Virus record (IMG/VR): IMGVR_UViG_3300025889_000301 | Coordinates: 1-39,629 of that record | DNA length: 39,629 nucleotides | Strand: one strand, 5' to 3' | From: a virus | In this document: positions 7,374-15,916 of the stretch, in pieces | How the letters are laid out: each line of letters starts with the position of its first letter | Numbering within the stretch: the stretch's first letter is position 1 | Program-made: the position numbers and the translations under genes | Notes under the pieces: generated by a model | Seen by the model: the letters and a program-made list of their open reading frames with translations, nothing else | Told to the model about the DNA's origin: nothing | The model's database searches: none

Positions 7374-8351
7374 ATGCCTTCTCCCAATGAAATTTTTACC
7401 GAACTAGTAACCACAACTTTCCGCAATCACCGCTCTGACATCATCGACAACGTCAGTAACAACAATGCCTTCCTTCAGCGCATCATGAAGAAGGGTATGA
7501 AACGTACTGAATCTGGCGGTACTAGCTTAGCACAACCACTAGAATATGCCGAAAACAGTACCTATCAGCGGTACTCTGGCTACGATACCCTGAACATTGG
7601 GGCATCTGACGTACTGTCTGCCGCTGAGTTTCCTTGGCGTCAAATCGCTATCCACGTCACAGCCTCTGGCCAAGAGATGCGGATAAACAGTGGTAAAGAG
7701 AAAATTGTTAACCTTGTGAAGTCACGGATGAAAAATGCTATCCGTACCTTCAAGAATAACTTTTCTTTTGACATTTACGGCGATGGCACTTTACCTAACC
7801 AGATCGGCGGCCTACAGTTACTGGTTGCAGATAATGGTCAAGGTACTGTTGGTGGTATCAATGCGGCTACTTGGACATTCTGGCGGAACAAAGTGCAATC
7901 AGCAGCTGCCCCTTTACAGGGTGGCGGTGCTATCACTCCTTCAGGTGCTCCAGGCGTTATGGAAAGTTTGCTGTTACCGCTCTGGCTGGCTCAGACACGT
8001 GGTGATGATAAGCCTGACTTAATCCTCTCTTCGAACGACTACTTCTCGTTCTATGAGACTTCTCAGGTTTCCATCAAGCGTTACACCTCAGCAGAAACAG
8101 CTAAAGGTGGATTCCAGTCGCTTAAGTACAAGTCAGCTGACGTCATTTTTGATGGTGGTTCAGGTATCCCAGACTCTCGTATGTACTCTTTGAATACTGA
8201 CTATATCCACCTAGTCGTGCACAAAGACGCAGATATGGAAGTTGTGCCTGAAATGCGTCCTTACAACCAAGATGCTGTCGTAGTACCTATTCTCTGGATG
8301 GGTAACCTTACAATCGGGAACAGAGCTTTGCAAGGTGTCTTGAAACCTTAA
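7374..8351 (+). CDS. Major capsid protein
   Basis: The 325-aa product begins MPSPNEIFTELVTTTFRNH and has the pattern of podovirus major capsid proteins: a polar N-terminal helix region, QPLEYAENSTYQRYSGYD, then a repeated helix-strand core ending in GNLTIGNRALQGVLKP. It follows the scaffold gene and has a strong ribosome site (TTTTAGGAG). A long palindrome starts immediately after its stop, so the most abundant virion message may be set off from what follows. Confidence 0.9.
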   Translation: MPSPNEIFTELVTTTFRNHRSDIIDNVSNNNAFLQRIMKKGMKRTESGGTSLAQPLEYAENSTYQRYSGYDTLNIGASDVLSAAEFPWRQIAIHVTASGQEMRINSGKEKIVNLVKSRMKNAIRTFKNNFSFDIYGDGTLPNQIGGLQLLVADNGQGTVGGINAATWTFWRNKVQSAAAPLQGGGAITPSGAPGVMESLLLPLWLAQTRGDDKPDLILSSNDYFSFYETSQVSIKRYTSAETAKGGFQSLKYKSADVIFDGGSGIPDSRMYSLNTDYIHLVVHKDADMEVVPEMRPYNQDAVVVPILWMGNLTIGNRALQGVLKP

Positions 8352-8354
8352 TGT

Positions 8355-8398
8355 AATTATCGGGGCGAATTAAAAAAGTTTAATCCGTCCCGATAATT
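8355..8398 (+). repeat. Palindromic element copy B (near-perfect 44-bp hairpin)
   Basis: This is the most symmetric copy. Its 20-base arms pair throughout except for one mismatch and one G-U pair, around a four-base AAAG loop. The arms start AATTATCGGG and end CCCGATAATT. It lies between the capsid gene and the next small head gene. There is no T run, so it is not a standard terminator; in RNA it would form a long stem. Confidence 0.85.
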
Positions 8399-8425
8399 CC
8401 TCAAAACTTATCTTAGGAGAAAATT

Positions 8426-8722
8426 ATGACAGTAGCAGTCTGGACAATCACACAACCTATAGTTGGTGTGCAGCAGCCTAACGTAGCTTCGGACGTGCAG
8501 AATCATCCCATTGGTTCGCGCATGAACGCTGTTTCAGCCGGTGTTGAGTGGAAGTTTATTTATGGCGTTTCTGGCGCCACTTTAGCCGCAGACGCTGCAG
8601 CTACCTATGCCCCATCAACAGGGCAGATTACTGCTGGCACGGGCTCAGCTATTGATGGGAACGTGTTGGTAGCAGTTACTTCCGGTCAGTACGTTTGGTT
8701 AAAGATCTTGAACGAAACTTAA
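8426..8722 (+). CDS. Small head protein, possibly capsid decoration protein
   Basis: The 98-aa product is rich in Val, Ala, Thr and Gly and predicted mostly beta, with no membrane segment. It lies immediately after the major capsid gene, where decoration or head-fibre proteins are often encoded, and has a strong ribosome site (TTAGGAG). A terminator follows it. The decoration role is inferred from position and composition only. Confidence 0.65.
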   Translation: MTVAVWTITQPIVGVQQPNVASDVQNHPIGSRMNAVSAGVEWKFIYGVSGATLAADAAATYAPSTGQITAGTGSAIDGNVLVAVTSGQYVWLKILNET

Positions 8723-8747
8723 ACTGTTTAACCCCTTTCCCGCCGAC

Positions 8748-8781
8748 ACAGGCTCTGCAAAAACCTGTAGAGCCTGTTTTT
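8748..8781 (+). terminator. Rho-independent terminator inside the virion operon
   Basis: ACAGGCTCT (8748-8756) pairs perfectly with AGAGCCTGT (8769-8777), and the stem is followed by a run of T residues (TTTTTCC). It separates the head genes from the rest of the operon and would lower downstream transcription relative to capsid. Confidence 0.85.
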
Positions 8782-8808
8782 CCTTGAACTTAACTTAAAG
8801 AGTTTGCC

Positions 8809-9495
8809 ATGAGTACAGTACAATCCGTTGCCCCTTGGGTAGAATTTCGTAAAGTGTCTGAAGAGGATCGCCAAGCTTCTGTTGATACTGGAAGCTATGT
8901 TGCTAAAGATGTTGACTACGCCTTCATCACGCCCGCAGGCAGTAAAGACTGTGTAGAAAAACCTGTCCAAGTCTGGTTTGAGCAGCTCAAAGTTCAGGTT
9001 GAGAACGGTCGATTCCCTCCTGAGTGGTATGAGTCTTATAAGTCCCGCTATAAGCAATGGACTGAAAGTGGTGAAATCCCTGTCGAAGGTACTTCCGTAA
9101 AGAATTGGGCTGTAGCTTCCCCAGCTCAGGTCGAGATGCTTATTAAACTCCATGTACGGACTGTAGAGCAGCTTGCGCAGGCTAATGAAGAAGTAATAAC
9201 CCGTTTAGGTATGGGAGGCCGCAACCTGGTTGACAAGGCAAAAGCTTACACAATGCAGCAATCTGGGGGTGTAGGTAAACTGGCGGAAGAAAACGCTAAC
9301 CTTAAGTTAAGTTTAGATAAAGCTCAATCTGTTACAGCTGGGCTCCAAGAGCAGGTTAAACTTATGCAGGCGCAGTTAGAGGCTCTGACGAGGGGCGCTA
9401 TGGCTAACAACAGTAAAACTGAAGACCCTGAAAACCCTGCCATTTCTGATCTTTTAGATCCACCAGCTTCTCCACGGGCTGCACGTAAACTGTAA
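8809..9495 (+). CDS. Virion-operon protein of unknown function with coiled coil
   Basis: The 228-aa product has an N-terminal folded part, then a helical region (MLIKLHVRTVEQLAQANEE followed by LGMGGRNLVDKAKAY) that resembles a helix-hairpin-helix-like repeat, then a coiled coil (about residues 155-195) and an unstructured Pro-rich tail. The ribosome site is AAAGAG. It lies between the capsid block and the head-tail adaptor. Similar proteins appear to accompany this capsid type, but the function is not known to me. Confidence 0.8.
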   Translation: MSTVQSVAPWVEFRKVSEEDRQASVDTGSYVAKDVDYAFITPAGSKDCVEKPVQVWFEQLKVQVENGRFPPEWYESYKSRYKQWTESGEIPVEGTSVKNWAVASPAQVEMLIKLHVRTVEQLAQANEEVITRLGMGGRNLVDKAKAYTMQQSGGVGKLAEENANLKLSLDKAQSVTAGLQEQVKLMQAQLEALTRGAMANNSKTEDPENPAISDLLDPPASPRAARKL

Positions 9496-9514
9496 GCAGA
9501 TTGGGAGCTTTTGT

Positions 9515-10249
9515 ATGAATTTACTTCAAATTGTGCGTGAACATGCGCGGCGTCAAGGGCTTCCGCTACCTTCTTCAGTTGCTTCAGCTCTGTCAGGTTA
9601 TCCCCAAAGAGCTTTGGGACTTTTAAATGAGTTCTGCGATGACCTCAACACAAGGAAAGCTTGGCAGACTAACCTCCGACAAGCTGAATGGGCTGCCACA
9701 GCTACAGAAAGTCAGGGAAGTTTATCTGTTCTTGCGCCTTACTCTTATGAGGGTATAGTTCCTGGAACAACTTACGCCCACTCCCAGCAGCGTTTGATGG
9801 AAGTGCTTTCTCCACAGGAGTGGCAAGCCAGAAGAGTTTGTGACTTTGTAGGCCCTTACCCAGCCTACCGTTTGCAGGGCGGAGAATTTTTGGTCAATCC
9901 CGTACCGCAAGCGGGAGAAACTTTCTCTTTTGAATACTATTCATCCGCTTTTGTGTATTTCCCAGGTATTGCAGGTACAAACAGTCAACCCCCTGTTTAC
10001 CGAAGATACTGGGAAAATGACCTAGATACCAGTACTGTAGGTGCGGACTTGGCGATAGCTTACCTTCGCTGGGCATGGAAAAAAGAGCAAGGTTTTGACT
10101 ATGCAGAAGACTTTGCAAAATATGAGCGTATGCTTTTTACCAAGTCTGTTCGTAATGATTCCCCACAATCTGTAAGGATGGACGGAATCCCTACAGTGGT
10201 GTCTAGGCCTGGCATAGTTGTACCCGAAGCTTCCTGGAACTTACCATGA
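9515..10249 (+). CDS. Head-tail adaptor protein
   Basis: The 244-aa product resembles the head-completion adaptors of podoviruses: helical N-terminus (QRALGLLNEFCDDLNTRKAW), a beta core with a PPQxxR-like strand region, and a C-terminal helix (DLAIAYLRWAWKKEQGFDY) that contacts the portal in this family. It would connect portal and tail nozzle. It overlaps the next gene by ATGA, so translation of adaptor and nozzle protein is coupled. The call rests on local sequence features and gene order. Confidence 0.78.
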   Translation: MNLLQIVREHARRQGLPLPSSVASALSGYPQRALGLLNEFCDDLNTRKAWQTNLRQAEWAATATESQGSLSVLAPYSYEGIVPGTTYAHSQQRLMEVLSPQEWQARRVCDFVGPYPAYRLQGGEFLVNPVPQAGETFSFEYYSSAFVYFPGIAGTNSQPPVYRRYWENDLDTSTVGADLAIAYLRWAWKKEQGFDYAEDFAKYERMLFTKSVRNDSPQSVRMDGIPTVVSRPGIVVPEASWNLP

Positions 10250-11826
10250 TAAACTTGCCCCTCAAATCTCAAGTAGGTTTTGGCGCTAGAAACGCGCTGG
10301 CAAAGTCTTTTTCAGTTGCTGCGCCTGTGGGCGGACTGAATACGCGTGACGCAGAAGCTGCCATGCGTCCTATTTACGCCACACTTATGGAAAACTTCTG
10401 GCCTCAGGAACAGTCTGTAGGGATAAGGAAAGGTGCTGTCGAGCACTGCCCTACACCAGAAGAAGTAAAAACTGTCGGAATGTGGAGTGGAGCTGCCTCA
10501 AGGGAGTTAATAGCATTTACAGATGCTGGAGCTTACAATGTAACAGCCGAAGCTGTTAGCCCTCCCTCCGTAGCCCAAGCTTTTACTTCCGGTGATATGG
10601 TACTAGCTAACTATGCTGTCTCGGGCGGTAGTTATCTGGTAGGCGTTAACGGTGTAGACAGCTATTTTTATTACAAAAGTCCTACATGGACTACAGTATC
10701 CACTTTCAACGTAGCTAATGGTTCCCCAAGTGAGACTATTGCTACATCCAATTTGTCTTACGTGGCCATGCACCAGCGTTCACTGTTTTTTATTGAAAAA
10801 GACAGTATGAACTTTTACTTCTTACCCATCAACTCCATCACCGGAGACTTAAACCGTTTCCCAGTCGGAGGGCTCTTCCGTAAAGGTGGTAAGCTTAAGG
10901 CCATAGGTTCTTGGACTATAGATGGTGCTGACGGCCCTGACGACATGTGTGTACTTGTTACTACAGAAGGTCAAGCTGCTGTTTACTCTGGCACTGACCC
11001 TTCTACCGCAGGGCAGTGGAGTTTGCGCGGCGTGTTCGATGTGGGTACACCTTTAGGTAAAAACCCCTTCTATAAGCTTGGCGGAGACTTGCTGATCTTA
11101 ACAACTTTTGGGGTAATAAGCCTTGCAAAGCTTTCCAAGGAAGGCTGGGTAAGCTCTAAGTCCACAATTACAGACATCATTTCCAGCTACTTTCAACAGC
11201 TAGTTCAGGGGACAGAAAATTCTTCAGAATGGCAGATAACAGCTAACCCTAAGTTAAGTTTGCTTTTAGTCAATGTCCCTGCCACAGAAACTCGTGAACG
11301 TATACAGCTAGCTATGAATCTTGTTACAGGAGCTTGGACAGTCTTCAGGGGTTGGCAGACAACTTCGTGGGAACTTTTTGAGGGTACGCTGTATGCAGGC
11401 ACGGGGGATGGTGTCATAAAAGTTTGGACAGTTCCCTACGACTTCGGTTCGCGTATACCTTGTTATGTGCGCTGTGCCTGGACGTATCTAACCCCGAAAG
11501 CTCGTACCAAGAAAGTAAACCTTATCAGGTTTTTGATGAGGGTGTCAGGAGAGCTTGGAATATCTGCGGGCCTTGACAGTGATTTTGCCTTTTCCAACAC
11601 GTTTTACCCTATAGATGCTCAGCTCTATCCTCTATCTCGCTTTAACAACGGCACTTGGGATAATGCCACTTGGGGAGCTTATGAGCAGATGCAGGTGGAT
11701 TGGCTTTCAGTCCCCTGCCTAGAAGGTTTTTGTCTAGCTCCGAGCTTGCGGGTTTATGCAGGTGATGCTACATTTCAATGGTCTGCGATAGACTATGCTT
11801 ACACTACAGGTAGTATAGGGGGTTAA
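10246..11826 (+). CDS. Tail nozzle-like (P22 gp10 / tail tubular B type) protein
   Basis: The 526-aa product begins with an N-terminal strand segment (SVAAPVGGLNTRDAEAAMRP) typical of tubular tail proteins, followed by many repeated beta strands suggestive of a propeller, and ends in beta-rich sequence. In podoviruses such proteins form the hexameric nozzle below the adaptor ring. It is coupled to the adaptor by a four-base overlap and followed two bases later by the acetyltransferase gene. Confidence 0.82.
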   Translation: MINLPLKSQVGFGARNALAKSFSVAAPVGGLNTRDAEAAMRPIYATLMENFWPQEQSVGIRKGAVEHCPTPEEVKTVGMWSGAASRELIAFTDAGAYNVTAEAVSPPSVAQAFTSGDMVLANYAVSGGSYLVGVNGVDSYFYYKSPTWTTVSTFNVANGSPSETIATSNLSYVAMHQRSLFFIEKDSMNFYFLPINSITGDLNRFPVGGLFRKGGKLKAIGSWTIDGADGPDDMCVLVTTEGQAAVYSGTDPSTAGQWSLRGVFDVGTPLGKNPFYKLGGDLLILTTFGVISLAKLSKEGWVSSKSTITDIISSYFQQLVQGTENSSEWQITANPKLSLLLVNVPATETRERIQLAMNLVTGAWTVFRGWQTTSWELFEGTLYAGTGDGVIKVWTVPYDFGSRIPCYVRCAWTYLTPKARTKKVNLIRFLMRVSGELGISAGLDSDFAFSNTFYPIDAQLYPLSRFNNGTWDNATWGAYEQMQVDWLSVPCLEGFCLAPSLRVYAGDATFQWSAIDYAYTTGSIGG

Positions 11827-11827
11827 G

Positions 11828-12292
11828 ATGCGTAAAAAAGTCTTACTTGACCATACACGTGTAGGGCCTTGGGTGGCTGAAAAACTTGGAGCTTGCTGGG
11901 TGCCCGGCGTCACAAGCTCTATAGGCTTAGTCGAAATTGCTGAAGATGGAACCGAAAGAATTATCGCTGGCGCAATGTTCAGCGACTTCAATCATGCTTC
12001 CATCCAAGTACATATTGCAGGAGAACAGGGAACGAACTGGTTGACAAGACCTTTCTTAGGTTTTTGCTTTAAGTACGCTTTCGATCAGGCTGGGGTAAGT
12101 AAAATACTCAGTTTTATTGGCAGCAAAAATGAAGCATCATTTCGTTTCTGCAGTCATCTAGGGTTTAAGCTTGAAGCAAGACTTGAATCCGCGCACCCAG
12201 ACGGGGCGCTACTAATCTACAGTATGACAAGAGGTCAGTGCCGCTGGCTTGACCTCCCAACCCCAAAAGGAGCTTTATATGGGCAAGAGTAG
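11828..12292 (+). CDS. GNAT-family N-acetyltransferase-like protein
   Basis: The 154-aa product has the GNAT layout: a central strand segment, a helix with FCFKYAFDQAGVSKIL, and the late motif NEASFRFCSHLGFKLEARLE, where GNAT enzymes place the acceptor-binding helix and last strands. It would transfer an acetyl group from acetyl-CoA; the acceptor is unknown. Phages often carry a GNAT gene inside the tail operon, as here between nozzle and small virion genes. The stop overlaps the start of the next gene by 14 bases. Confidence 0.75.
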   Translation: MRKKVLLDHTRVGPWVAEKLGACWVPGVTSSIGLVEIAEDGTERIIAGAMFSDFNHASIQVHIAGEQGTNWLTRPFLGFCFKYAFDQAGVSKILSFIGSKNEASFRFCSHLGFKLEARLESAHPDGALLIYSMTRGQCRWLDLPTPKGALYGQE

Positions 12293-12728
12293 TGCGCCAC
12301 CAGCGCCTGATTATGCCGCTGCTGCTGTGGCGCAAGGCGATGCTAATAGGGAAGTAGCTCAGTACAATACTGGAGCAAACAGGGTCAATCAGTATGGGCC
12401 GCAGGGGAGCTCTGAATGGACTATGAGGCCTGGAGCAGATCCGAATAATCCTCAGCCAGGTGATTACATCCAAACTACGACTTTGTCGCCTGAACAGCAG
12501 CGGCAGTACGATGAAGGGAACAGGATTACTGAAGCCCTTTTAGGAACTGCTGGCAGACAGTTGCAAAGAGTGGATGAAACTTTCAACGCTCCTATAGACT
12601 TGTCCGGACTTCCGGCCTGGAGGACTAGCGGGCAGACGGGGGCTCAGCCAGCAGCTAATGCCACTTCCCCTAATGTTAACAGAGAAGCTGTTTTAAATGC
12701 TTTAATGCAAGCTGGAGCTAGGAACTAA
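12279..12728 (+). CDS. Small virion-operon protein, unknown function
   Basis: The product is 149 aa when started at the ATG that follows AAAAGGAG; a longer frame starts at 12249, but without a ribosome site. The N-terminus MGKSSAPPAPDYAAAAVAQG is a pattern I associate with podovirus proteins preceding the ejection proteins. The rest is polar and Pro/Gln/Asn-rich, mostly disordered. It is separated by a single base from the next gene. A virion or ejection role is inferred from context. Confidence 0.75.
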   Translation: MGKSSAPPAPDYAAAAVAQGDANREVAQYNTGANRVNQYGPQGSSEWTMRPGADPNNPQPGDYIQTTTLSPEQQRQYDEGNRITEALLGTAGRQLQRVDETFNAPIDLSGLPAWRTSGQTGAQPAANATSPNVNREAVLNALMQAGARN

Positions 12729-12729
12729 T

Positions 12730-13782
12730 ATGGCAACCAATTCCCCTTTTACTGTTGGTGGCGGTAATGCTGCCCAGTCTTCACCCTTTACTGTTGGTGG
12801 TGGTAATGCTAAAGCTTCGCCTCCACCACAGCCTGATGGTTCTAACCCAGTTTTCAACGCCCAGACCAAACCTCTGGAAGTTGCTCCCCAAGGCCCGTGG
12901 ACTGCTAATACAAACCCCGCACAAGCTGAAGGGCCTCAGACTAAACCTCTGGCTTTTTCACCTTCAGGTACACCTTCGGGCTCCCCCTTCTCTGTTGGCG
13001 GCGGCGTTACTATAGATTCTTCGGGATTGCGTACATACGCTGATGGGTCTACAGATCAAGCTCCTATGCACTTGGTTAATGGGCTTTCAGCACAACAGTC
13101 TTCTGGAGACCAAAGCTGGCAGGGGAGTACAAGGCCACTCACTATTACTGACGTAAGTACACGACCTGGAGGTGGGGGTGGGGGAGGTTTTACTGTAGGT
13201 GGTGGTGGCTTCGGCGCTTCTCCCCTTCCTTCACCTGTAGACGATGCTTCCAGACGTCGTGTTGAAGAGGCTATCCTAGCAAGACTTGAACCTCAGTTTG
13301 AAAAAGATATGGCTTCGACAAGGAACCAGCTCCTGTCGTCTGGCCTAGAGGTTGGAAGTCCGGCCTATACAAGTGAACTTGAACGACTAGCCCGTAATCA
13401 GAATGATGCCAGAATCTCGGCTGTAATGTCTGGGGGGCAGGAAGAGTCCAGACAAGTTGGGCTAAACGCTAACCTGCAAGGTCAAGCCTTTAACCAAGGT
13501 TTACAAGGCGCTCAATTTGATAACGCTACCAGACAGCAAATGCTGTCAGAACTCTTGCTGCAGCGTAACACGCCTTTGAATGAGTTGAACGCATTGCGTA
13601 CAGGTTCTCAGGTTGCTATGCCGAACTTCCAAGGCTATTACACCAATAATGCCGCCGCTGCTCCGATGTTCGATGCTGCGGTAGCTCAGGGTAACTATGA
13701 CGCCCAGCAAGCTGCTAACAACCAGTCAGGGTTTAATGCCTTGATCGGCGGGGCAGCTACAGCTGGTGCGGCATTCTTTTAA
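12730..13782 (+). CDS. Gly-rich repeat virion protein, probable ejection or tail component
   Basis: In this 350-aa product the first half is low complexity. It contains four copies of a (S/G)(P/G)F(T/S)VGGG unit at about residues 5, 17, 80 and 150, and three T(K/R)PL units. The second half is a structured helical domain with LEPQFEKDMASTRNQLLSSG and QRNTPLNELNALRTGSQV, a pattern seen in podovirus virion proteins near the internal proteins. It ends with an alanine/glycine-rich segment. Its precise place in the particle is not known. Confidence 0.75.
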   Translation: MATNSPFTVGGGNAAQSSPFTVGGGNAKASPPPQPDGSNPVFNAQTKPLEVAPQGPWTANTNPAQAEGPQTKPLAFSPSGTPSGSPFSVGGGVTIDSSGLRTYADGSTDQAPMHLVNGLSAQQSSGDQSWQGSTRPLTITDVSTRPGGGGGGGFTVGGGGFGASPLPSPVDDASRRRVEEAILARLEPQFEKDMASTRNQLLSSGLEVGSPAYTSELERLARNQNDARISAVMSGGQEESRQVGLNANLQGQAFNQGLQGAQFDNATRQQMLSELLLQRNTPLNELNALRTGSQVAMPNFQGYYTNNAAAAPMFDAAVAQGNYDAQQAANNQSGFNALIGGAATAGAAFF

Positions 13783-13790
13783 GGGTTTTT

Positions 13791-14540
13791 ATGGAACAGT
13801 TTGAAAAACTCCTGGAAAAGCACGGTAGTGCCATCCTTATGTTTTCTTCTGGCAAGGACAGTGCTGCATGCCTAGAACTTTTACGTCCTTGGCTGTCCCG
13901 CATAACCCTTGTTTGGGTAGACCCAGGAGCTTGTCATAAGCTAACACTTGATTACATGGAAAAAGTGGCTAAATCTGTACCAAATTTCCATGTAATCAAG
14001 GGTAATCAGCCTGAGACTGTAGCTCAGTTTGGCTGGCCTGCGGATACTTTACCTGTACGGTCAACGTGGGCTGGTAGCGTTGGTGCCGGTACGAGAGCTG
14101 TAAGTTTTCAGCCTTACACAGACTGTTGTGCCCGCTCCATGTGGAACCCTCTTAATAACTTTTTAAGTGGGTTCCAGAACCCTTTAGTTGTTACAGGCCA
14201 GCGTCGTGAAGAGCTTTTGCGGAACAGATTTCGTGATGAAGAAATTCAAACCATAGCAGGTATAACTTACTTTCAGCCGATCAATTCTTGGACGTCTGAA
14301 CAGGTATGGCAGTATTTAAAAGAGTCCGGCGCAGATTTGCCACCTTTCTACGACGTTGGTGCGGAGAGCTCCGCAGATTGCTGGAACTGTACAGCTTACT
14401 TAGACCACAACCTGGGACGATTGAAGTGGATGAAGAAGGTAGAACCTGCCCAGTACGCTGAAGTTGAAGGTGTTTTAAAAGAACTTCAGCTTCAGCTCAA
14501 GGAAGATTCCGCACCTTTAAACGAACTGATAGGGGAATAA
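13791..14540 (+). CDS. PAPS-reductase-family (PP-loop) protein lacking the catalytic C-terminal Cys motif
   Basis: The 249-aa product has the adenine-nucleotide PP-loop SSGKDSAACLELL (SGKDS at residues 20-24) and the family motif TGQRREELLRNRF near residue 138. A Cys-Cys pair (112-113) and CxxC (197-200), about 84 residues apart, match the arrangement that binds a [4Fe-4S] cluster in APS reductases and in DndC-like proteins. The C-terminal ECG(I/L)H segment with the redox cysteine of CysH is absent, because the protein ends in APLNELIGE. So reduction of PAPS is doubtful, and transfer of sulphur or another nucleotide-activating chemistry is possible. It sits inside the virion operon, coupled closely to the ejection-protein genes. 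Confidence 0.82.
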   Translation: MEQFEKLLEKHGSAILMFSSGKDSAACLELLRPWLSRITLVWVDPGACHKLTLDYMEKVAKSVPNFHVIKGNQPETVAQFGWPADTLPVRSTWAGSVGAGTRAVSFQPYTDCCARSMWNPLNNFLSGFQNPLVVTGQRREELLRNRFRDEEIQTIAGITYFQPINSWTSEQVWQYLKESGADLPPFYDVGAESSADCWNCTAYLDHNLGRLKWMKKVEPAQYAEVEGVLKELQLQLKEDSAPLNELIGE

Positions 14541-14543
14541 AAG

Positions 14544-15914
14544 ATGGCAATGTTTGACCCTAACCAATCTTTTGCAGCGCAGACTTCTCAAGAAGATTTT
14601 GGGACTTCTCAAGAAAACTTGGGCAGACGGAAAAAGCTTTTAGACGCGCTTACACAACAATCTATGGGTTCAGCTGTGGTGGGAGGCAGTAAAGCTGCGT
14701 CTATTGGGCAAGGGCTCTTGAAAGTACTTACAGCCTACCTAACAGATAGTAAGGGTAAAGAACTTGCCACTGAGCAAGGCGAGCTGGCACAGCGTCAGCG
14801 TGCTGATTTAATGCAGCAAGTTGACAGTTACACAGCAAAACGCGATGGAAAAGCTGGCGAAGTTATGTCAGACGCTGACGCACTAAACCTAATGCAGAAT
14901 GACGTTGCACCAAACCTTGCTGAACCTGTTAAAGCTGACCCAAGACGGGCTGTGCTAGAAGCAATGACAAGCCAGCACCCAGAGCTTCAAGCCATCGGCA
15001 AAGCTGATACTGCGGCTATGGCGGCAGCTGCTGCTAACGCTAAAGGTTTTAAAGACTTGATAGCTCCAGATGGAAGTCTTCTACGTTCTTACAATGACGG
15101 CAGGCCTGTAGAGAAGTTGGGGAATTATGCTAAACCTGGAGAACGGTGGAGCGATCCTTATGAAGTACGGGGAGCTGACGGAAAGCCTTTGATGGTAAAA
15201 CGCAATCTGACGACAAATGAAGTTGATGTGGTGGACAAAGCCCCAAAAGTCACAGCAAACGCAAACGCCAGTGCAAGTTCTGCGACCGCTAAAGGTGAAA
15301 CTGAATTTGCTAAAACTCTTGGCAAAGATGTAGCCGGTGAATTTAAAGCTGCGCGAGAAAACGCTAAAAATGCTTACAAGGCTAAGTCCTTCGTAAATCA
15401 GATGCAAAAGCTTGAAGAGTCTGGCATGTTTTCAGGGCCTACGGCTAACATTGCTACTACCTTGAGCTCGATTGGGCAGGTTTTGGGCTTGCCTGTCGAC
15501 GAAGCAAAGCTCGCGAACAGCCAAGCTTTTCAACAACAGTTTGCAGCGCAAGTAGCTAATGTACTGACTATGGGTGGAGGTATTGGCAAAAGTATGACAG
15601 ACGCCGACAGAAAAGCTTTCGAGCAGTCCTTGCCTACTGTGCTAATGTCCCCGCAAGGTCGCGCACAGGTTTACCAAATGCTTAACAGTCAAGCAGATCA
15701 AGATATAGCGCGAGCTAAGTCTTTCCAGCAACAGCTGTCATCTAACCCAATGTACGGAGATGCTGCCGGACTGCTGACCCTCAACCCAGTGGATGAGTCT
15801 CCTATGGGGGCAGCTGGTGGAGTAAGTCCTCCTGGCGGTGCCCCACTCCCAGGAATACCTACTTCTGGCAGCGCTCCTACAGGTCAAAAACTTAAAGTTA
15901 TTAAGTGGGATTAA
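14544..15914 (+). CDS. DNA-ejection (internal virion) protein, putative
   Basis: The 456-aa product is alanine- and glutamine-rich and mostly helical, with a conserved-looking stretch around residues 330-395 (NSQAFQQQFAAQVANVLTMG then SMTDADRKAFEQSLP) of the kind found in phage ejection proteins. A Pro/Gly-rich tail follows. It would be packaged in the head and pass through the tail into the cell envelope with the DNA. It precedes another large ejection-type protein by two bases. The call rests on composition, motif memory and position. Confidence 0.72.
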   Translation: MAMFDPNQSFAAQTSQEDFGTSQENLGRRKKLLDALTQQSMGSAVVGGSKAASIGQGLLKVLTAYLTDSKGKELATEQGELAQRQRADLMQQVDSYTAKRDGKAGEVMSDADALNLMQNDVAPNLAEPVKADPRRAVLEAMTSQHPELQAIGKADTAAMAAAAANAKGFKDLIAPDGSLLRSYNDGRPVEKLGNYAKPGERWSDPYEVRGADGKPLMVKRNLTTNEVDVVDKAPKVTANANASASSATAKGETEFAKTLGKDVAGEFKAARENAKNAYKAKSFVNQMQKLEESGMFSGPTANIATTLSSIGQVLGLPVDEAKLANSQAFQQQFAAQVANVLTMGGGIGKSMTDADRKAFEQSLPTVLMSPQGRAQVYQMLNSQADQDIARAKSFQQQLSSNPMYGDAAGLLTLNPVDESPMGAAGGVSPPGGAPLPGIPTSGSAPTGQKLKVIKWD

Positions 15915-15916
15915 AA

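Noticed and set aside
11828-12292. Host-derived resistance acetyltransferase
   Set aside because: GNAT genes at this place are common in tail operons, and nothing indicates a drug substrate.
12755-13015. Plus-strand frame in the Gly-rich repeat gene
   Set aside because: It is the shifted frame of a low-complexity repeat and yields Leu/His-rich sequence.
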